A DNA stretch of 64,000 bases from the NCBI RefSeq assembly GCF_003710865.1, contig NZ_RHHO01000005.1:62001-126000 (forward strand), given 5' to 3'. The notes below the pieces were generated by a model. That model saw nothing but the letters and a program-made list of their open reading frames with translations, made no database searches and was not told where the DNA came from. The DNA is from Brevibacillus borstelensis. GTDB taxonomy: Bacteria > Bacillota > Bacilli > Brevibacillales > Brevibacillaceae. Both the position numbers and the translations under genes were made by a program. Shown piece after piece: positions 50,586 through 59,793 of the stretch; position 1 is the stretch's first letter; each line of letters starts with the position of its first letter.

Positions 50586-51983
50586 TTGCGAGCCTTGCCC
50601 CCGATTTTCGTAGCCCTCGCGTTGGTCGGCCTGGCGGTCATCCCACTGACCTGGCACCAGAATCAGGAAATGCGCGAGCCTCACCCCCGCCTTACCTCGG
50701 TCAACACCAGCATCCCGAGGATCAACTATATCGAACAAGTGCGAGACGTCCGTCGAGACTTGGAGAAGAGCGCCCATATCAAAACCTTGCACCACAATGA
50801 ACAGGATAAGAGTCACTATGTCGAACACGAAGTTGTCGTGCGGTTCCACCCTCGCCCCGATCAGAAAACGATCGACAAGCTGCTCGCCTCCTTGGATGGA
50901 AAAGTGAAACGCGATTACGGCCAAGCCATGATTATCAAATCTCGCTCGCTTTCGACCAAAGACTTGATGAAGAAGCTGGCCGAACATCCCGACTCCGTCT
51001 ATGCGGAGCCCAACTATCTGCTGCTGCCAAACCGCGTTCCAAACGATACCTACTACCGGGAATACCAGTGGAATCTGCCGATGATCGGGATGGAGGACAG
51101 CTGGAATATCACCAGGGGCAGCAACAAGGTGGTTGTCGCCATCGTTGACACGGGAATTGATATGACGCACCCCGAGTTTCAGGACAAGCTGGTAGAAGGC
51201 TACAATGTGCTGGAAGACAACAATACGCCTGAAGACGACAACGGCCACGGCACCCATGTGGCAGGAGTAATCGCCGCCCGGACAAACAATGCTGACGGGA
51301 TTGCCGGGATGTCCTGGAACAGCAAGCTCATGCCGATCAAGGCAATCGGGGCGGACGGCTCCGGCTCCGCATTTGACATCGCCCAAGGCATATACTGGGC
51401 TACTGACCATGGAGCCGACGTGATTAATCTGAGTGTCGGCAACTACACCCCGTCTGCCGCGCTGCAGGAGGCTTGTCGATACGCTTTTGAACGAAATGTC
51501 ATCCTCGTCGCCGCATCCGGCAATGACGCCAGCGAACAGCCCAGTTACCCCGCTTCTTACAAGGAAGTCCTGTCTGTAGCGGCTGTTGACCACAATCGGG
51601 AACGGGCCGACTTTTCCAATTTTGGCGCTCAAGTCGATGTCGCTGCGCCCGGTGTAGACATTCCCAGTACCTATATCTATAGCGACTACGCTGTGCTTTC
51701 CGGCACCTCAATGGCGTGTCCGCACGTCACCGCGTTGGCCTCGCTCCTCCGCTCTGTCCGTCCGGGTATGAAAAACACCGAAGTGATGGAAGTCATTCGC
51801 TCTTCGGCGGACGACCTCGGGCCTCCGGGCAAAGACAAACTGTACGGATACGGTCTGATCAACGTCAATACCGCGATCAGAAGCTTGAAGCCCGCCGCTC
51901 AGGAAATGAGAGAAGAGAAGCCCGAAACCATCGGCGGCCTGCTCAACAAGTTTTTCCTGCGTCTGCGGCAAGGGTTTGAGTAA
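50586..51983 (+). CDS. S8-family serine peptidase (subtilase)
   Basis: A 465-residue subtilisin-like protease. N-terminal hydrophobic signal or anchor (residues 3-22), an inhibitor-like propeptide (about 75-145, VEHEVVVRFHPRPDQKTIDKLL ... DSVYAEPNYLLLP), and the catalytic triad Asp188 (VDTGID), His221 (NGHGTHVAG) and Ser375 (SGTSMACPH), with oxyanion Asn313. A C-terminal extension of ~40 residues ends in GGLLNKFFLRLRQGFE, an amphipathic helix. No clear AxA signal peptidase site follows the hydrophobic segment, so it may stay anchored. TTG 50586 start; GGAGG is about 12 bases upstream, a bit far. Confidence 0.88.
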   Translation: MRALPPIFVALALVGLAVIPLTWHQNQEMREPHPRLTSVNTSIPRINYIEQVRDVRRDLEKSAHIKTLHHNEQDKSHYVEHEVVVRFHPRPDQKTIDKLLASLDGKVKRDYGQAMIIKSRSLSTKDLMKKLAEHPDSVYAEPNYLLLPNRVPNDTYYREYQWNLPMIGMEDSWNITRGSNKVVVAIVDTGIDMTHPEFQDKLVEGYNVLEDNNTPEDDNGHGTHVAGVIAARTNNADGIAGMSWNSKLMPIKAIGADGSGSAFDIAQGIYWATDHGADVINLSVGNYTPSAALQEACRYAFERNVILVAASGNDASEQPSYPASYKEVLSVAAVDHNRERADFSNFGAQVDVAAPGVDIPSTYIYSDYAVLSGTSMACPHVTALASLLRSVRPGMKNTEVMEVIRSSADDLGPPGKDKLYGYGLINVNTAIRSLKPAAQEMREEKPETIGGLLNKFFLRLRQGFE

Positions 51984-52046
51984 GAATAACAGCCTGGCCA
52001 AGAGAAAACTGGCGCACTGCACCTGACGACAACAGGAGGAATGGCA

Positions 52047-52640
52047 TTGAAGGCGTACATCGTTTTTGCTCATGAGGGTCATACAAGCTTTTGCCACGAA
52101 ATACTGGAGAGGACCAAGCAAACTCTGGACCGGGAAGGAATCTCCTATACTGTCCGCGATCTGTATCAACAAGATTTCCAGCCTGTTTTTCGCGGCGAAG
52201 ACATGCACCGTGTGGAGGAAGGACATGTCAGTGCGGATATTGCAGAAGAACAGCAGCAAATTACAGACGCGGATCTGCTGGTCATGATCTTCCCTGTATG
52301 GTGGTGGTCTCCGCCAGCCATTATGAAGGGGTATTTTGACAGGGTGTTTACAAACGGCTTCGCCTTTCGCTATGAGGAAAAAGGGCCTGTCGGTCTGCTC
52401 AACGGCAAGCAAGCCCTCGTCATGACGACGACTCGCGAGTCTGAGCATGACATGCGGGCAAGCGGAATGGATCAGGTCATGAAAAAACAGATGGCGGACG
52501 GAACGCTAAGCATGATGGGATACAGGACACAGTACCATAACTTTGCGGCTGTTCCTTACGTAAGCGAGGCTGCTCGCCGTGCCATGCTGGACGAGGTGGA
52601 GCATCTTCTCAAAAATACCCTTCAGCCCGTTGAAGTGTAA
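52047..52640 (+). CDS. NAD(P)H-dependent flavodoxin-fold oxidoreductase
   Basis: A 197-residue flavodoxin-like protein of the NQO1/MdaB group. N-terminal strand KAYIVFAHEGHTSFCHEILERTKQTL, then the FMN/FAD site region LLVMIFPVWWWSPPAIMKGYFDRVFTNGFAF, and a GLLNGKQALVMTTTRESEHDM segment. Such enzymes reduce quinones or nitro compounds with NAD(P)H. TTG 52047 is the likely start because AGGAGG sits seven bases before it; the ATG at 52041 is too close to that site. Confidence 0.87.
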   Translation: MKAYIVFAHEGHTSFCHEILERTKQTLDREGISYTVRDLYQQDFQPVFRGEDMHRVEEGHVSADIAEEQQQITDADLLVMIFPVWWWSPPAIMKGYFDRVFTNGFAFRYEEKGPVGLLNGKQALVMTTTRESEHDMRASGMDQVMKKQMADGTLSMMGYRTQYHNFAAVPYVSEAARRAMLDEVEHLLKNTLQPVEV

Positions 52641-52646
52641 GCAAAA

Positions 52647-52696
52647 AGACCCTGCGGCAGGTCGAATACGAACCTGTCGGCAGGGTCTATTTCCTT
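52647..52696. terminator. Bidirectional terminator
   Basis: Long stem AGACCCTGCGGCAGGT / ACCTGTCGGCAGGGTCT (one bulge) with a 9-nt loop. T-rich on both sides, placed between converging genes. Confidence 0.9.
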
Positions 52697-52697
52697 T

Positions 52698-53198
52698 TTA
52701 TACTTTTTGCATCCGTTTTTTCGTAATGTAATCCGTCTCGTAATAATGCAGGTCATCACGCATTTGTTCAAAAACCTTGCAAAGCGAAATCGTCAGTTGC
52801 TTGAGCTCAGGGGTTACTTCTTTGCGGAAGATAATGGCATCATGGTCTGTGTACGAATAACGGCCATCCTCGTCGTATACTTCTCCCTTGGGGTAGTAGA
52901 AGTTGTTGATACAGGAATGATACACCTGGTACAGGACTTCTTCGGCATACTCTTCATTGAACCTCGCCCGGCGGAGAGCAACTCCCAGCCGCTCGTACGC
53001 GTTCTCACAGTACACCAGCAAATGGCGCAAGTCGGAAAGGTAGTTGCGGTAGTAAGCCTCGTACTCCTCTGGATCACCGGACTGGTTGACCAGCCCCATC
53101 AAGGTGACTTGATTTAAAAAGCGCTCCAGATCCATGCTTACTCTTTTCAACTTCGTGTACGTCTCTTCGCACAATTGCTTCAGATGAGTCACTGACAT
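52698..53198 (-). CDS. ypuI: YpuI/DUF3907 family protein
   Basis: A 166-residue helical protein. The pattern LSDLRHLLVYCENAYERLGVALRRARFNEEYAEEVLYQVYHSCINNFYYPKGEVYDEDGRYSYTDHDAIIFRKEVTPEL ... LHYYETDYITK matches B. subtilis YpuI closely in order and length. The family has no known function; it has no membrane segment. GAGGGGG stands before the ATG. Confidence 0.8.
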   Translation of the reverse strand: MSVTHLKQLCEETYTKLKRVSMDLERFLNQVTLMGLVNQSGDPEEYEAYYRNYLSDLRHLLVYCENAYERLGVALRRARFNEEYAEEVLYQVYHSCINNFYYPKGEVYDEDGRYSYTDHDAIIFRKEVTPELKQLTISLCKVFEQMRDDLHYYETDYITKKRMQKV

Positions 53199-53293
53199 AA
53201 TGTCCCCCTCGCGTTGAAAGAATCTGCTTTTTTTTGATTAGTATACTGGATAGGTTCTTTGCAACACAAGGATTTCTTTTCTGCAAATCCTGC

Positions 53294-54469
53294 CTATGCG
53301 TTTGTCGTTTCCAGGGCGGAATCTGCCGCTTTTTTGCTTTGGACTAGATAGGTCAGGTAGGCTGCAAACAAGCCCAGCAGCGTCATGAACAAAAGGACGG
53401 ACACTTGATACGTAATGTGGGAAAGCCCGTGGCCTTTCGTCAAAACTTCCCGAACTCCATCGAGAAAATACGTCAGCGGCAGTGACTTTCCGATCGCCGC
53501 AATCACCGGCGGCATGGACATCAGCGGCCAGGTGTACCCCGAGAGCATGAAGGACGGTACTGCAATCATCATGGCTGCCTGTGTAGCTTGCAGCTGGTCC
53601 TTCGAGTAAAACGAGATCGCAAAACCGATGGCCAGCACGGCGAGGTTAAAAGCGGTGCCGATCAGCAGCAAATGTGCCGTACTGCCGTAATACGGGATGC
53701 CAAAGCCTTTCAGCAGGATCGCAAAGGTCAGCACGAGGTTGAAGGTCGCAACCAGAAAGTACGGCAGCAGCTTGCTGATTGCGATCGCCCAGAAGGAATT
53801 CTCAGCCAGCGTCTCCCTCCATGTCCCCGCTTCTTTTTGCTGGGTGACTGAGAGGGCAATCCCGAGGAACAGAACCTGCTGCATGACGGTTCCAGCCAAA
53901 CCAAAAACCATGAACGACATATAGCTGAAGGTCGGATTGTACAGGACGCGATAGCGGTAGTCGATCCCGGTGTACAGCTTCATCCCTTCCTCGCCCCAGC
54001 CGCCATGCGCTTCCAGCTTTTTCAAGGTCACACCCGCAGAGACCGTCTTCGTGACTGTATTGGCAGCGCGGACAGCGGTATTGGAGATCATCATGTTGCT
54101 GCCGTCGATAACCGTAAGTACACTGGCGTCCCGTCCGGCTTTGACGTCCATCTCCAAGTGATCCGGAATGATCACAGCTACTGCCGCTTTGCCTTGGTCA
54201 ATCAGGTCCATCGCTTGTGTTTCTGTGTTGACGATATGGGTGACGCGGAATGTCTGGTCGGCATCGAAAGCGCGCGACAGCTCCCTGCTCAGCTCTGTCT
54301 GATCGGCGTCGACCACGACCGTCGGAATTTCCGTCACTTTTTTCTCGCTGTACAAAAATCCGAACAAAGTCAGGTAAATCACCGGTACGGCAAACATTAC
54401 CGTCACAATCGTCTTGTTTGTAAAAATGCGACGCCATTCTTCCCAAAACAGCCGGGACAGGTTACTCAC
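53294..54469 (-). CDS. ABC-2 type permease
   Basis: About 391 residues. One N-terminal helix (FAVPVIYLTLFGFLY), a large extracytoplasmic domain (45-180, VVVDADQTELSRELSRAF), then five C-terminal helices with FMVFGLAGTVMQQVLFLGIALS and MLSGYTWPLMSMPPVI. This is the YhgE/YbhS-like ABC-2 exporter layout. It overlaps the end of the HlyD gene, so the two form one exporter unit. No ATPase gene is in the operon. The GTG at 54469 has AAGGGG nine bases upstream; a GTG two codons earlier (54475) is possible. Confidence 0.87.
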   Translation of the reverse strand: MSNLSRLFWEEWRRIFTNKTIVTVMFAVPVIYLTLFGFLYSEKKVTEIPTVVVDADQTELSRELSRAFDADQTFRVTHIVNTETQAMDLIDQGKAAVAVIIPDHLEMDVKAGRDASVLTVIDGSNMMISNTAVRAANTVTKTVSAGVTLKKLEAHGGWGEEGMKLYTGIDYRYRVLYNPTFSYMSFMVFGLAGTVMQQVLFLGIALSVTQQKEAGTWRETLAENSFWAIAISKLLPYFLVATFNLVLTFAILLKGFGIPYYGSTAHLLLIGTAFNLAVLAIGFAISFYSKDQLQATQAAMMIAVPSFMLSGYTWPLMSMPPVIAAIGKSLPLTYFLDGVREVLTKGHGLSHITYQVSVLLFMTLLGLFAAYLTYLVQSKKAADSALETTNA

Positions 54470-55652
54470 GCTCACCAGCCCCTTCGAGCTTCCATTCTAC
54501 GCTGAGGCCCGGCAGAATTTCTGGATCGTGAATTTCCATTTTGACCTGGAATGCGCGGATATCGCGATCGCCCAGCTCCTGTGTCGCTTTTTTCACCGCG
54601 AAATCGGCCGCAGGCGCTACATTGACTACACGCGCTTCGGTTTCACGATTCAATGAAGGCACGAACAGGTTGACCGTATCCCCGGCTTTGATTCCGGCAA
54701 TCTCGTATTCATCCACGTAAAATTTCACGTAGTTGTCTTGCTTCGTCTGGATCGTCAAAACAGTGAAGCCTTGCGAAACCAGCTCACCCTTCTGCACAGC
54801 TACCGATTTGACAACGCCGTCGACAGGGGCAGTCAGCTTGGTGTTGTTCAGATACGCTTCTACCTCTTCCAAAGCTCCCTTCGCTTGCTGTACTCCCGCT
54901 TCAGCCGACTTTACGTCCAGTTCTTTAAGGCCGACCTGTCCGCGTGCAGCGACAGCTTGATCGTAGGCGGCCTGCGCCTGCTCCCACTGCGCCTTGGCTG
55001 CATCGAGCTGCTCCTTGCGCGAGCCGGACTGGGCCATTTTCAGCTGCTCCTCAACTGCCTTCTGCTCCGCAACCGCCTTTTCGTAATCCATCTGCGCTTC
55101 GTCGACCTTCACCTGCGGGACAGCCCCTTCTTCGAGAAGCTTTTTCATCCGTTGGAGCTGCGTCTCCGCAATTTGCTTGGCCGTTTGCGCCGCTTGCTGC
55201 TTGGCTTTCAGCTGGGACACTTCTTCTGAGCGGGCGCCGTTCTTGTTCGCTTCATACTGCGCCTTGGCAGCATTGACCACGGCCAAAGCCTGGTTTACCT
55301 GCGCGTTGCTGGAAGTATCCGTTATTCCGACGCCTTTCTTTGCCTGTTCCAGCTTTACCTGTGCCAGATGGTAGGCAGCTTGCGCCTGCTCGCGCTTTGC
55401 CAGCAGCTCTTCGTTGTTCAAGGTCGCGACCAGTTGTCCAGCCTTTACCTCGTCGCCTTCCTTGACCATGATATCTGCGATGGAGCCCCCCATTTTAAAG
55501 GAAAGATCCACGGATGTTCCTTCGACAACCCCGGCGACTTGCTTGGAGCGCTGACCAGCCACGCTACCTGCACCCGGTCCCATCAGGTATGCCCCCAGTA
55601 CAGCAATGCAGACGACAAAACCGGTTACTCCTATCCACGCTCGTTTATTCAT
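54462..55652 (-). CDS. HlyD-family membrane fusion/adaptor protein
   Basis: A 396-residue adaptor. Residues 5-25 are the membrane anchor, followed by a biotinyl-lipoyl half (SVDLSFKMGGSIADIMVKEGDEVKAGQLVATLNNEELLAKREQ), a long coiled coil rich in Ala, Gln and Lys (about 85-240), the second lipoyl half (LTAPVDGVVKSVAVQKGELVSQGFTVL) and a beta-barrel. In Gram-positives such adaptors help ABC-2 permeases export lipophilic compounds. It sits between the TetR regulator and the permease; GGAG precedes the ATG at eight bases. Confidence 0.9.
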   Translation of the reverse strand: MNKRAWIGVTGFVVCIAVLGAYLMGPGAGSVAGQRSKQVAGVVEGTSVDLSFKMGGSIADIMVKEGDEVKAGQLVATLNNEELLAKREQAQAAYHLAQVKLEQAKKGVGITDTSSNAQVNQALAVVNAAKAQYEANKNGARSEEVSQLKAKQQAAQTAKQIAETQLQRMKKLLEEGAVPQVKVDEAQMDYEKAVAEQKAVEEQLKMAQSGSRKEQLDAAKAQWEQAQAAYDQAVAARGQVGLKELDVKSAEAGVQQAKGALEEVEAYLNNTKLTAPVDGVVKSVAVQKGELVSQGFTVLTIQTKQDNYVKFYVDEYEIAGIKAGDTVNLFVPSLNRETEARVVNVAPAADFAVKKATQELGDRDIRAFQVKMEIHDPEILPGLSVEWKLEGAGERE

Positions 55653-55729
55653 CGTTCATTCTCCTCTTTTCCATTCTCTCTTTGCATGTGTCGTGCTCGG
55701 CTGCATGATTCATCAGCCTTTTGATTGCT

Positions 55730-56308
55730 TTACCCTTTCATCAAGACTCCGGACAGCAACATATGAAGCGTCCTTCGGTCTGAATCCGTAATTCCCGTCT
55801 CTTTGCGGAACTGCTTCCGCAGCATCGTAAAACCAGCCATGCCGAACAGCGAGGAGACCATTGTACGGACCTCAATATCCGGTCTGACAAAGCCTTCCTG
55901 CTGCAGCTCGGCAACATAGGCCTCCATGGCCATGAAATAGCCGGACAGCAGCTTCCCGATCATTTCATCCCGCTGCTGGTCTCCGGTAAAGAAGCTCAAC
56001 AAGAGAAGACAAAGCTCCCGATGCTCGGAAAAGAAGCGAAGATGCTCATCCAGAACGCACAGCACGCGTTGATCCATTGACAAATCCTCTCGCTGCATCA
56101 CGCTGTCCACGGAATCGATCAGCATCTTCACGCCTTTTTCAATCACGTACAGAAACAGCTCTTCCTTCGTTGAAAAATGGTAGTACAGCGTCCCTTTCGC
56201 CACCGCAGCCACATCGGCAATCGCATCCATCGTCGTATCGCTGTATCCGTATTGAGCAAAGGCAGTCAACGCTGCTTCCACAATCTGATCTTTCTTCGAA
56301 CGTGCCAT
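55730..56308 (-). CDS. TetR/AcrR-family repressor of the exporter operon
   Basis: A 192-residue repressor. The helix-turn-helix is at about 8-50 (QIVEAALTAFAQYGYSDTTMDAIADVAAVAKGTLYYHFSTKEELF); the rest is an all-helical ligand domain. It is the first gene of the operon with HlyD and the permease, 77 bp apart. A palindromic operator just downstream of its own promoter suggests autorepression released by the exported compound. Confidence 0.92.
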   Translation of the reverse strand: MARSKKDQIVEAALTAFAQYGYSDTTMDAIADVAAVAKGTLYYHFSTKEELFLYVIEKGVKMLIDSVDSVMQREDLSMDQRVLCVLDEHLRFFSEHRELCLLLLSFFTGDQQRDEMIGKLLSGYFMAMEAYVAELQQEGFVRPDIEVRTMVSSLFGMAGFTMLRKQFRKETGITDSDRRTLHMLLSGVLMKG

Positions 56309-56338
56309 CCCTCCTCAGCCTCCCGTTTGTTTTTTTGA

Positions 56339-56352
56339 ACTGACTGGTCAGT
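56339..56352 (-). promoter_or_regulatory. TetR-type operator
   Basis: ACTGAC-TG-GTCAGT is a near-perfect palindrome of the common TetR class, located right after the -10 box of the operon promoter and about 30 bp before the repressor start codon. Confidence 0.75.
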
Positions 56353-56361
56353 ACAAAAAGT

Positions 56362-56390
56362 AGTTTACGTCGTTTTCCTGATTTCGTCAA
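56362..56390 (-). promoter_or_regulatory. Promoter of tetR-hlyD-permease operon
   Basis: On the minus strand TTGACG (56390-56385), 17-bp spacer, TAAACT (56367-56362). The operator lies immediately downstream. Confidence 0.75.
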
Positions 56391-56440
56391 TAGGTCCGAT
56401 GAAAAAAGCTTCCATCGAAGCCCTCGTAAAATGCAGGCAT

Positions 56441-56470
56441 AAAAAAAGACCGCATCAGTTTGCGGTCTTA
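56441..56470 (-). terminator. Terminator of BTAD regulator gene
   Basis: On the minus strand AAGACCGCA / TGCGGTCTT with a 6-nt loop and a run of seven T. The stem begins inside the stop codon region of the gene. Confidence 0.88.
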
Positions 56471-59400
56471 GCCTTCCATAATAAAACGGTACGTATCCAC
56501 AGTCTGCGGCATCGGCTGCACGCCGAGCTGCTTTTGCAGGTTTGCCACGCATTTGTCGTAGATGCGGATGGCCTGTGCCCGGTTGTTTTGCCGATAGTAG
56601 GCCAGCATGAGGAGCCGGTATGCCTCCTCCCAGCAGTCGTCAGCCATCAGGATCGATTCGCACCAGCGGATCGCTTCGTCTATCCGCTTCGAGTCCAACA
56701 GCAGTTTGGCCAGGCGCTCTGCCCCTCGCAGGAAAAGCAGCTGCAGCCTTTCTCTTTCCGCTACACACCAATCATCGTACCGACAATCCGGCATGTACTC
56801 CCCCTTGTAAAAAGACAGCCCTTTTTCCAATAAGACAATCGCTTGCGAAGCGACACTCGCCTCCAGCCCGAGTGTTACGTAACGGTCGAACTCCTCCGCA
56901 TCGATCTGAAAGCCCGAGGCCAGGTTAAAGCCGTAAGAGCTGCCGTGACGCTGGATGAAAAAAGCGCTCGCTCTGGCTTCCCGATTCGGCTCGAGGGCTT
57001 TGTTCAGTGCGTTCAAAGCAACCTTGAAGTCACGGGCGGCGGTCTCTTCGTCACTTTCCCCCCAGAGGGTCGCGACGATCTCTTCTCTGGCCAGCAGATG
57101 CTGCCTTTTCGTCAGGAGAAGCTGAAATAGCTGCTTTGCCTTTCCGCGCTGCCAAGACTTTTCCCCCAGCTCCCGTTCGCCAAGCCAGACACGAAACTGA
57201 CCGAGCGTCTGGATTCGCAAGGTATAGCCGGGATGAAAAGTGACGTTCTGCAGGCCCAGGTCAGTCAGAAGCTGCGAGACGTAATCGGGAGAAACCTGGC
57301 GCCTCTGAGCCTCGATCAGTACCGGCATCAGCTGCTGGACATCATGCGGAGTAAACATCGTCGGCCGCTGCAGCAGGAAATGGTATTCCCCCGCCTGGAT
57401 CGCGGTCAGCGCCTGAGTCACGGCCGGGATAAAAGCAGGCCAATTTTTCTGGCGATAGGCAAAAAAACTGAGCCATAAATGACAGATCGCGACCCCAAAG
57501 CTATCTCCACAACGGCTTAAGCGCTCCTCGCAATCGCGAATCCACTCTTCCGCCTGCTTGTCCTGCCCGCAGGAGGCATACGCGATGCCGATTGCGAGTC
57601 GCACCAAGCTGTTCAGCCAGTCATCACGCATCGCCTCTGTTTCCTGGAGTCCCCGCTGCCCGTAAGAAAGCGCCATATCCAGATTCGATTCCCGCCCGTA
57701 GAGAAGAGTCAGCCCAAGGAGCGTCTCCGATTTTCCTCGCGTCGACTGCAGGTCCTCCATCATTTGCAGACCCAGTTGGTACAACTGACGAATTTGGTCA
57801 TAGGGCATTTGTTGACTGACCAAAGCCGCCGTCGCCTTGCGCACGTATCCATTTGCCTCCACGAACGGGGAGTGCGCTTCTTTTCCTTGTTGGATCGCGT
57901 ACTCTGCTGCTCTGAGCCCCTTTTCCCATTCGCCGTTCAAGCCGTATACAAAGGCCAGCAGCAGGGAGGTTTCCCGGTAGGATCTCATCAATGCAGGCTG
58001 GTTTACCTGCTCCGACTTCCACTCGCTCTCCAGGAGCTGGATCGCCGACTGAAGCCTGCCCGTCCGGAACAGCAGGCGGGATTCCAGCTCGACCTCCGTC
58101 CGCTGCTCCCATTCCTGGCTCCGCCGGTACCAATCGGCAGCCTGCTGCGAGTCTCCCCTGTTGGTGTATATCTCCGCGAGCAAGCGATAAAGCCGTGGAG
58201 CCAGCTCATGGTCTGCAGGCTCGAGCAGACGAATCGCAAGCTTCAGCAGTTCCTCTGCCTTCACGCTTTGGACACTGTCCAGATGGACCCGGGCGAGTCC
58301 TTCCAGCCCTCGGCACTGGCCGATAATATCCCCCTTTTCCTCGCACAGCGAGAGGAATCGCTGATAAGACAGAAAGGCCTTCGGGTACAGGCAGCGGTAC
58401 CGCTCGATCTCAGCCTGATACAGCCAGAGAACATAATAACGCTCTTTTACCTCGTCCGGCAGAAGCTGCAGCCACTGTGACAGCTGGTCCAGCTTGCCTG
58501 TCTGAAGCAGCGGGTTTGCCGCTTGACAAAGCCATTCTCCGAGCTCGTCCCACGCCTCGATCAAGCGCAAATGTTCAAAGCCTTGCTGCACGTCTCCTTT
58601 TCGCTTGTACAAGGCAGCAGCAGCTCTGTGCATGTGTATGTATTCCTCCGGATGTCCCGCCAATTTGCTGATCAGTAGACGCCGCAGCAGCGGATGATAC
58701 GCATAGACATTGTCTTCCCTCAGCAAAAAAAGGTTGCGCCGAAGTGTTTCTGCAAGCAGATGAGCAGCCTGTTCACCGAATACCTGGCGGATGTCTTCCG
58801 CCTCAAAGCTCTCAAAAACGGAGGACCTCATTAAAAACGTCTGAAGCTCCTGCTCCTGCTTGTCCCATACCTCTGTTTCCAAGAATGGCAGAAATCGCGA
58901 GGATTCGGAAGCGCTGCCCACTGTGTGGACGCCCATTGCCAATGTTTCTCCAATCGTTCGGACAGCAGCCGCCCACCCTTTGGTTATGTTTGCAATCCGC
59001 TCGCTATCGTCCTTTGACAAGGCGATGTCGTATTCGTCCAGAAAAAATGTCTCCATCTCTTCACGGGAAAAAGCGAGGTCGGATACCGTCAGCTCCATCC
59101 CATCGCCGCGTGCGGACATGACATTCAAAAATGGCCAGTCCGGCCGGGTTCTGGTCAGTATGACTACCCGAACGTTCTGCGGCATGTTCTGCAAAAAATA
59201 TTGCATCCAGTTGTCCACTGTCACTTTGGAGTGAACATTGTGAAAATCATCCAGAATCAATAGGAGCTCGCCCTTGACTTCCATGCATGCGCGAATAAAC
59301 AGGTCAGCAATCGATTCCGTTGAATCGTCTCCGGGCTGTGTGCCCGAAGCCCTCACTGCCTGCAAAAAAGAATCGCCGAAAGCCGGATGAACCATTCGTA

Positions 59401-59659
59401 TGCTCTCCACCAGATGTAACAGAAAAACGGGCAGCTCGCCATCCTTCTCGCCAATCCGATACCAGCACGCCTCTTTGTTGCCATGATCAAAAAATGCAGC
59501 CACTGCTGTCGTTTTTCCGTACCCCGCACCTCCATGGATCACAGACAGAGCTTTGTGCTTCATCAGCCTGAGCTTCCTCGCCAATGACAATCTGTGAAAC
59601 ACGTAAGGCCCCAGTCTCGGAGGGGTTATCCTGGTCAGGCTCACCCTGGATGCATTCAT
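56468..59659 (-). CDS. Giant AAA/TPR/BTAD transcriptional regulator
   Basis: A 1063-residue regulator. An N-terminal STAND-type ATPase (Walker A HGGAGYGKTT at 42-51, Walker B LLLILDDFHN) as in MalT, then a middle region of TPR-like helices (about 330-800), then a winged helix (LRIQTLGQFRVWLGERELGEKSWQRGKAKQLFQLLLTKR) and a bacterial transcriptional activation domain at the end (EFDRYVTLGLEASVASQAIVLLEKGLSFYKGEYMPD ...). In this layout ATP and inducer binding drive oligomerisation and DNA binding. Targets are unknown. ATG 59659 is set by GAGGAG ten bases upstream. Confidence 0.88.
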   Translation of the reverse strand: MNASRVSLTRITPPRLGPYVFHRLSLARKLRLMKHKALSVIHGGAGYGKTTAVAAFFDHGNKEACWYRIGEKDGELPVFLLHLVESIRMVHPAFGDSFLQAVRASGTQPGDDSTESIADLFIRACMEVKGELLLILDDFHNVHSKVTVDNWMQYFLQNMPQNVRVVILTRTRPDWPFLNVMSARGDGMELTVSDLAFSREEMETFFLDEYDIALSKDDSERIANITKGWAAAVRTIGETLAMGVHTVGSASESSRFLPFLETEVWDKQEQELQTFLMRSSVFESFEAEDIRQVFGEQAAHLLAETLRRNLFLLREDNVYAYHPLLRRLLISKLAGHPEEYIHMHRAAAALYKRKGDVQQGFEHLRLIEAWDELGEWLCQAANPLLQTGKLDQLSQWLQLLPDEVKERYYVLWLYQAEIERYRCLYPKAFLSYQRFLSLCEEKGDIIGQCRGLEGLARVHLDSVQSVKAEELLKLAIRLLEPADHELAPRLYRLLAEIYTNRGDSQQAADWYRRSQEWEQRTEVELESRLLFRTGRLQSAIQLLESEWKSEQVNQPALMRSYRETSLLLAFVYGLNGEWEKGLRAAEYAIQQGKEAHSPFVEANGYVRKATAALVSQQMPYDQIRQLYQLGLQMMEDLQSTRGKSETLLGLTLLYGRESNLDMALSYGQRGLQETEAMRDDWLNSLVRLAIGIAYASCGQDKQAEEWIRDCEERLSRCGDSFGVAICHLWLSFFAYRQKNWPAFIPAVTQALTAIQAGEYHFLLQRPTMFTPHDVQQLMPVLIEAQRRQVSPDYVSQLLTDLGLQNVTFHPGYTLRIQTLGQFRVWLGERELGEKSWQRGKAKQLFQLLLTKRQHLLAREEIVATLWGESDEETAARDFKVALNALNKALEPNREARASAFFIQRHGSSYGFNLASGFQIDAEEFDRYVTLGLEASVASQAIVLLEKGLSFYKGEYMPDCRYDDWCVAERERLQLLFLRGAERLAKLLLDSKRIDEAIRWCESILMADDCWEEAYRLLMLAYYRQNNRAQAIRIYDKCVANLQKQLGVQPMPQTVDTYRFIMEG

Positions 59660-59738
59660 CGTTCGTACACTCCTCACCGATCACATCATCCAAGATATAG
59701 TTCCATGAGCCTGGCCAAAATCCTCCCTCCCGTCCATG

Positions 59739-59770
59739 ACAAAAGCCACCCGGCGGTCAGGTGGTCTTTT
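59739..59770 (-). terminator. Terminator after YhcN-like gene
   Basis: On the minus strand CCACC / GGTGG with a 9-nt loop extended by AGA/GGCTTTTG; short stem but followed by TTTTG. Confidence 0.6.
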
Positions 59771-59793
59771 ACGTCCAAATCATTCATCGTGTG

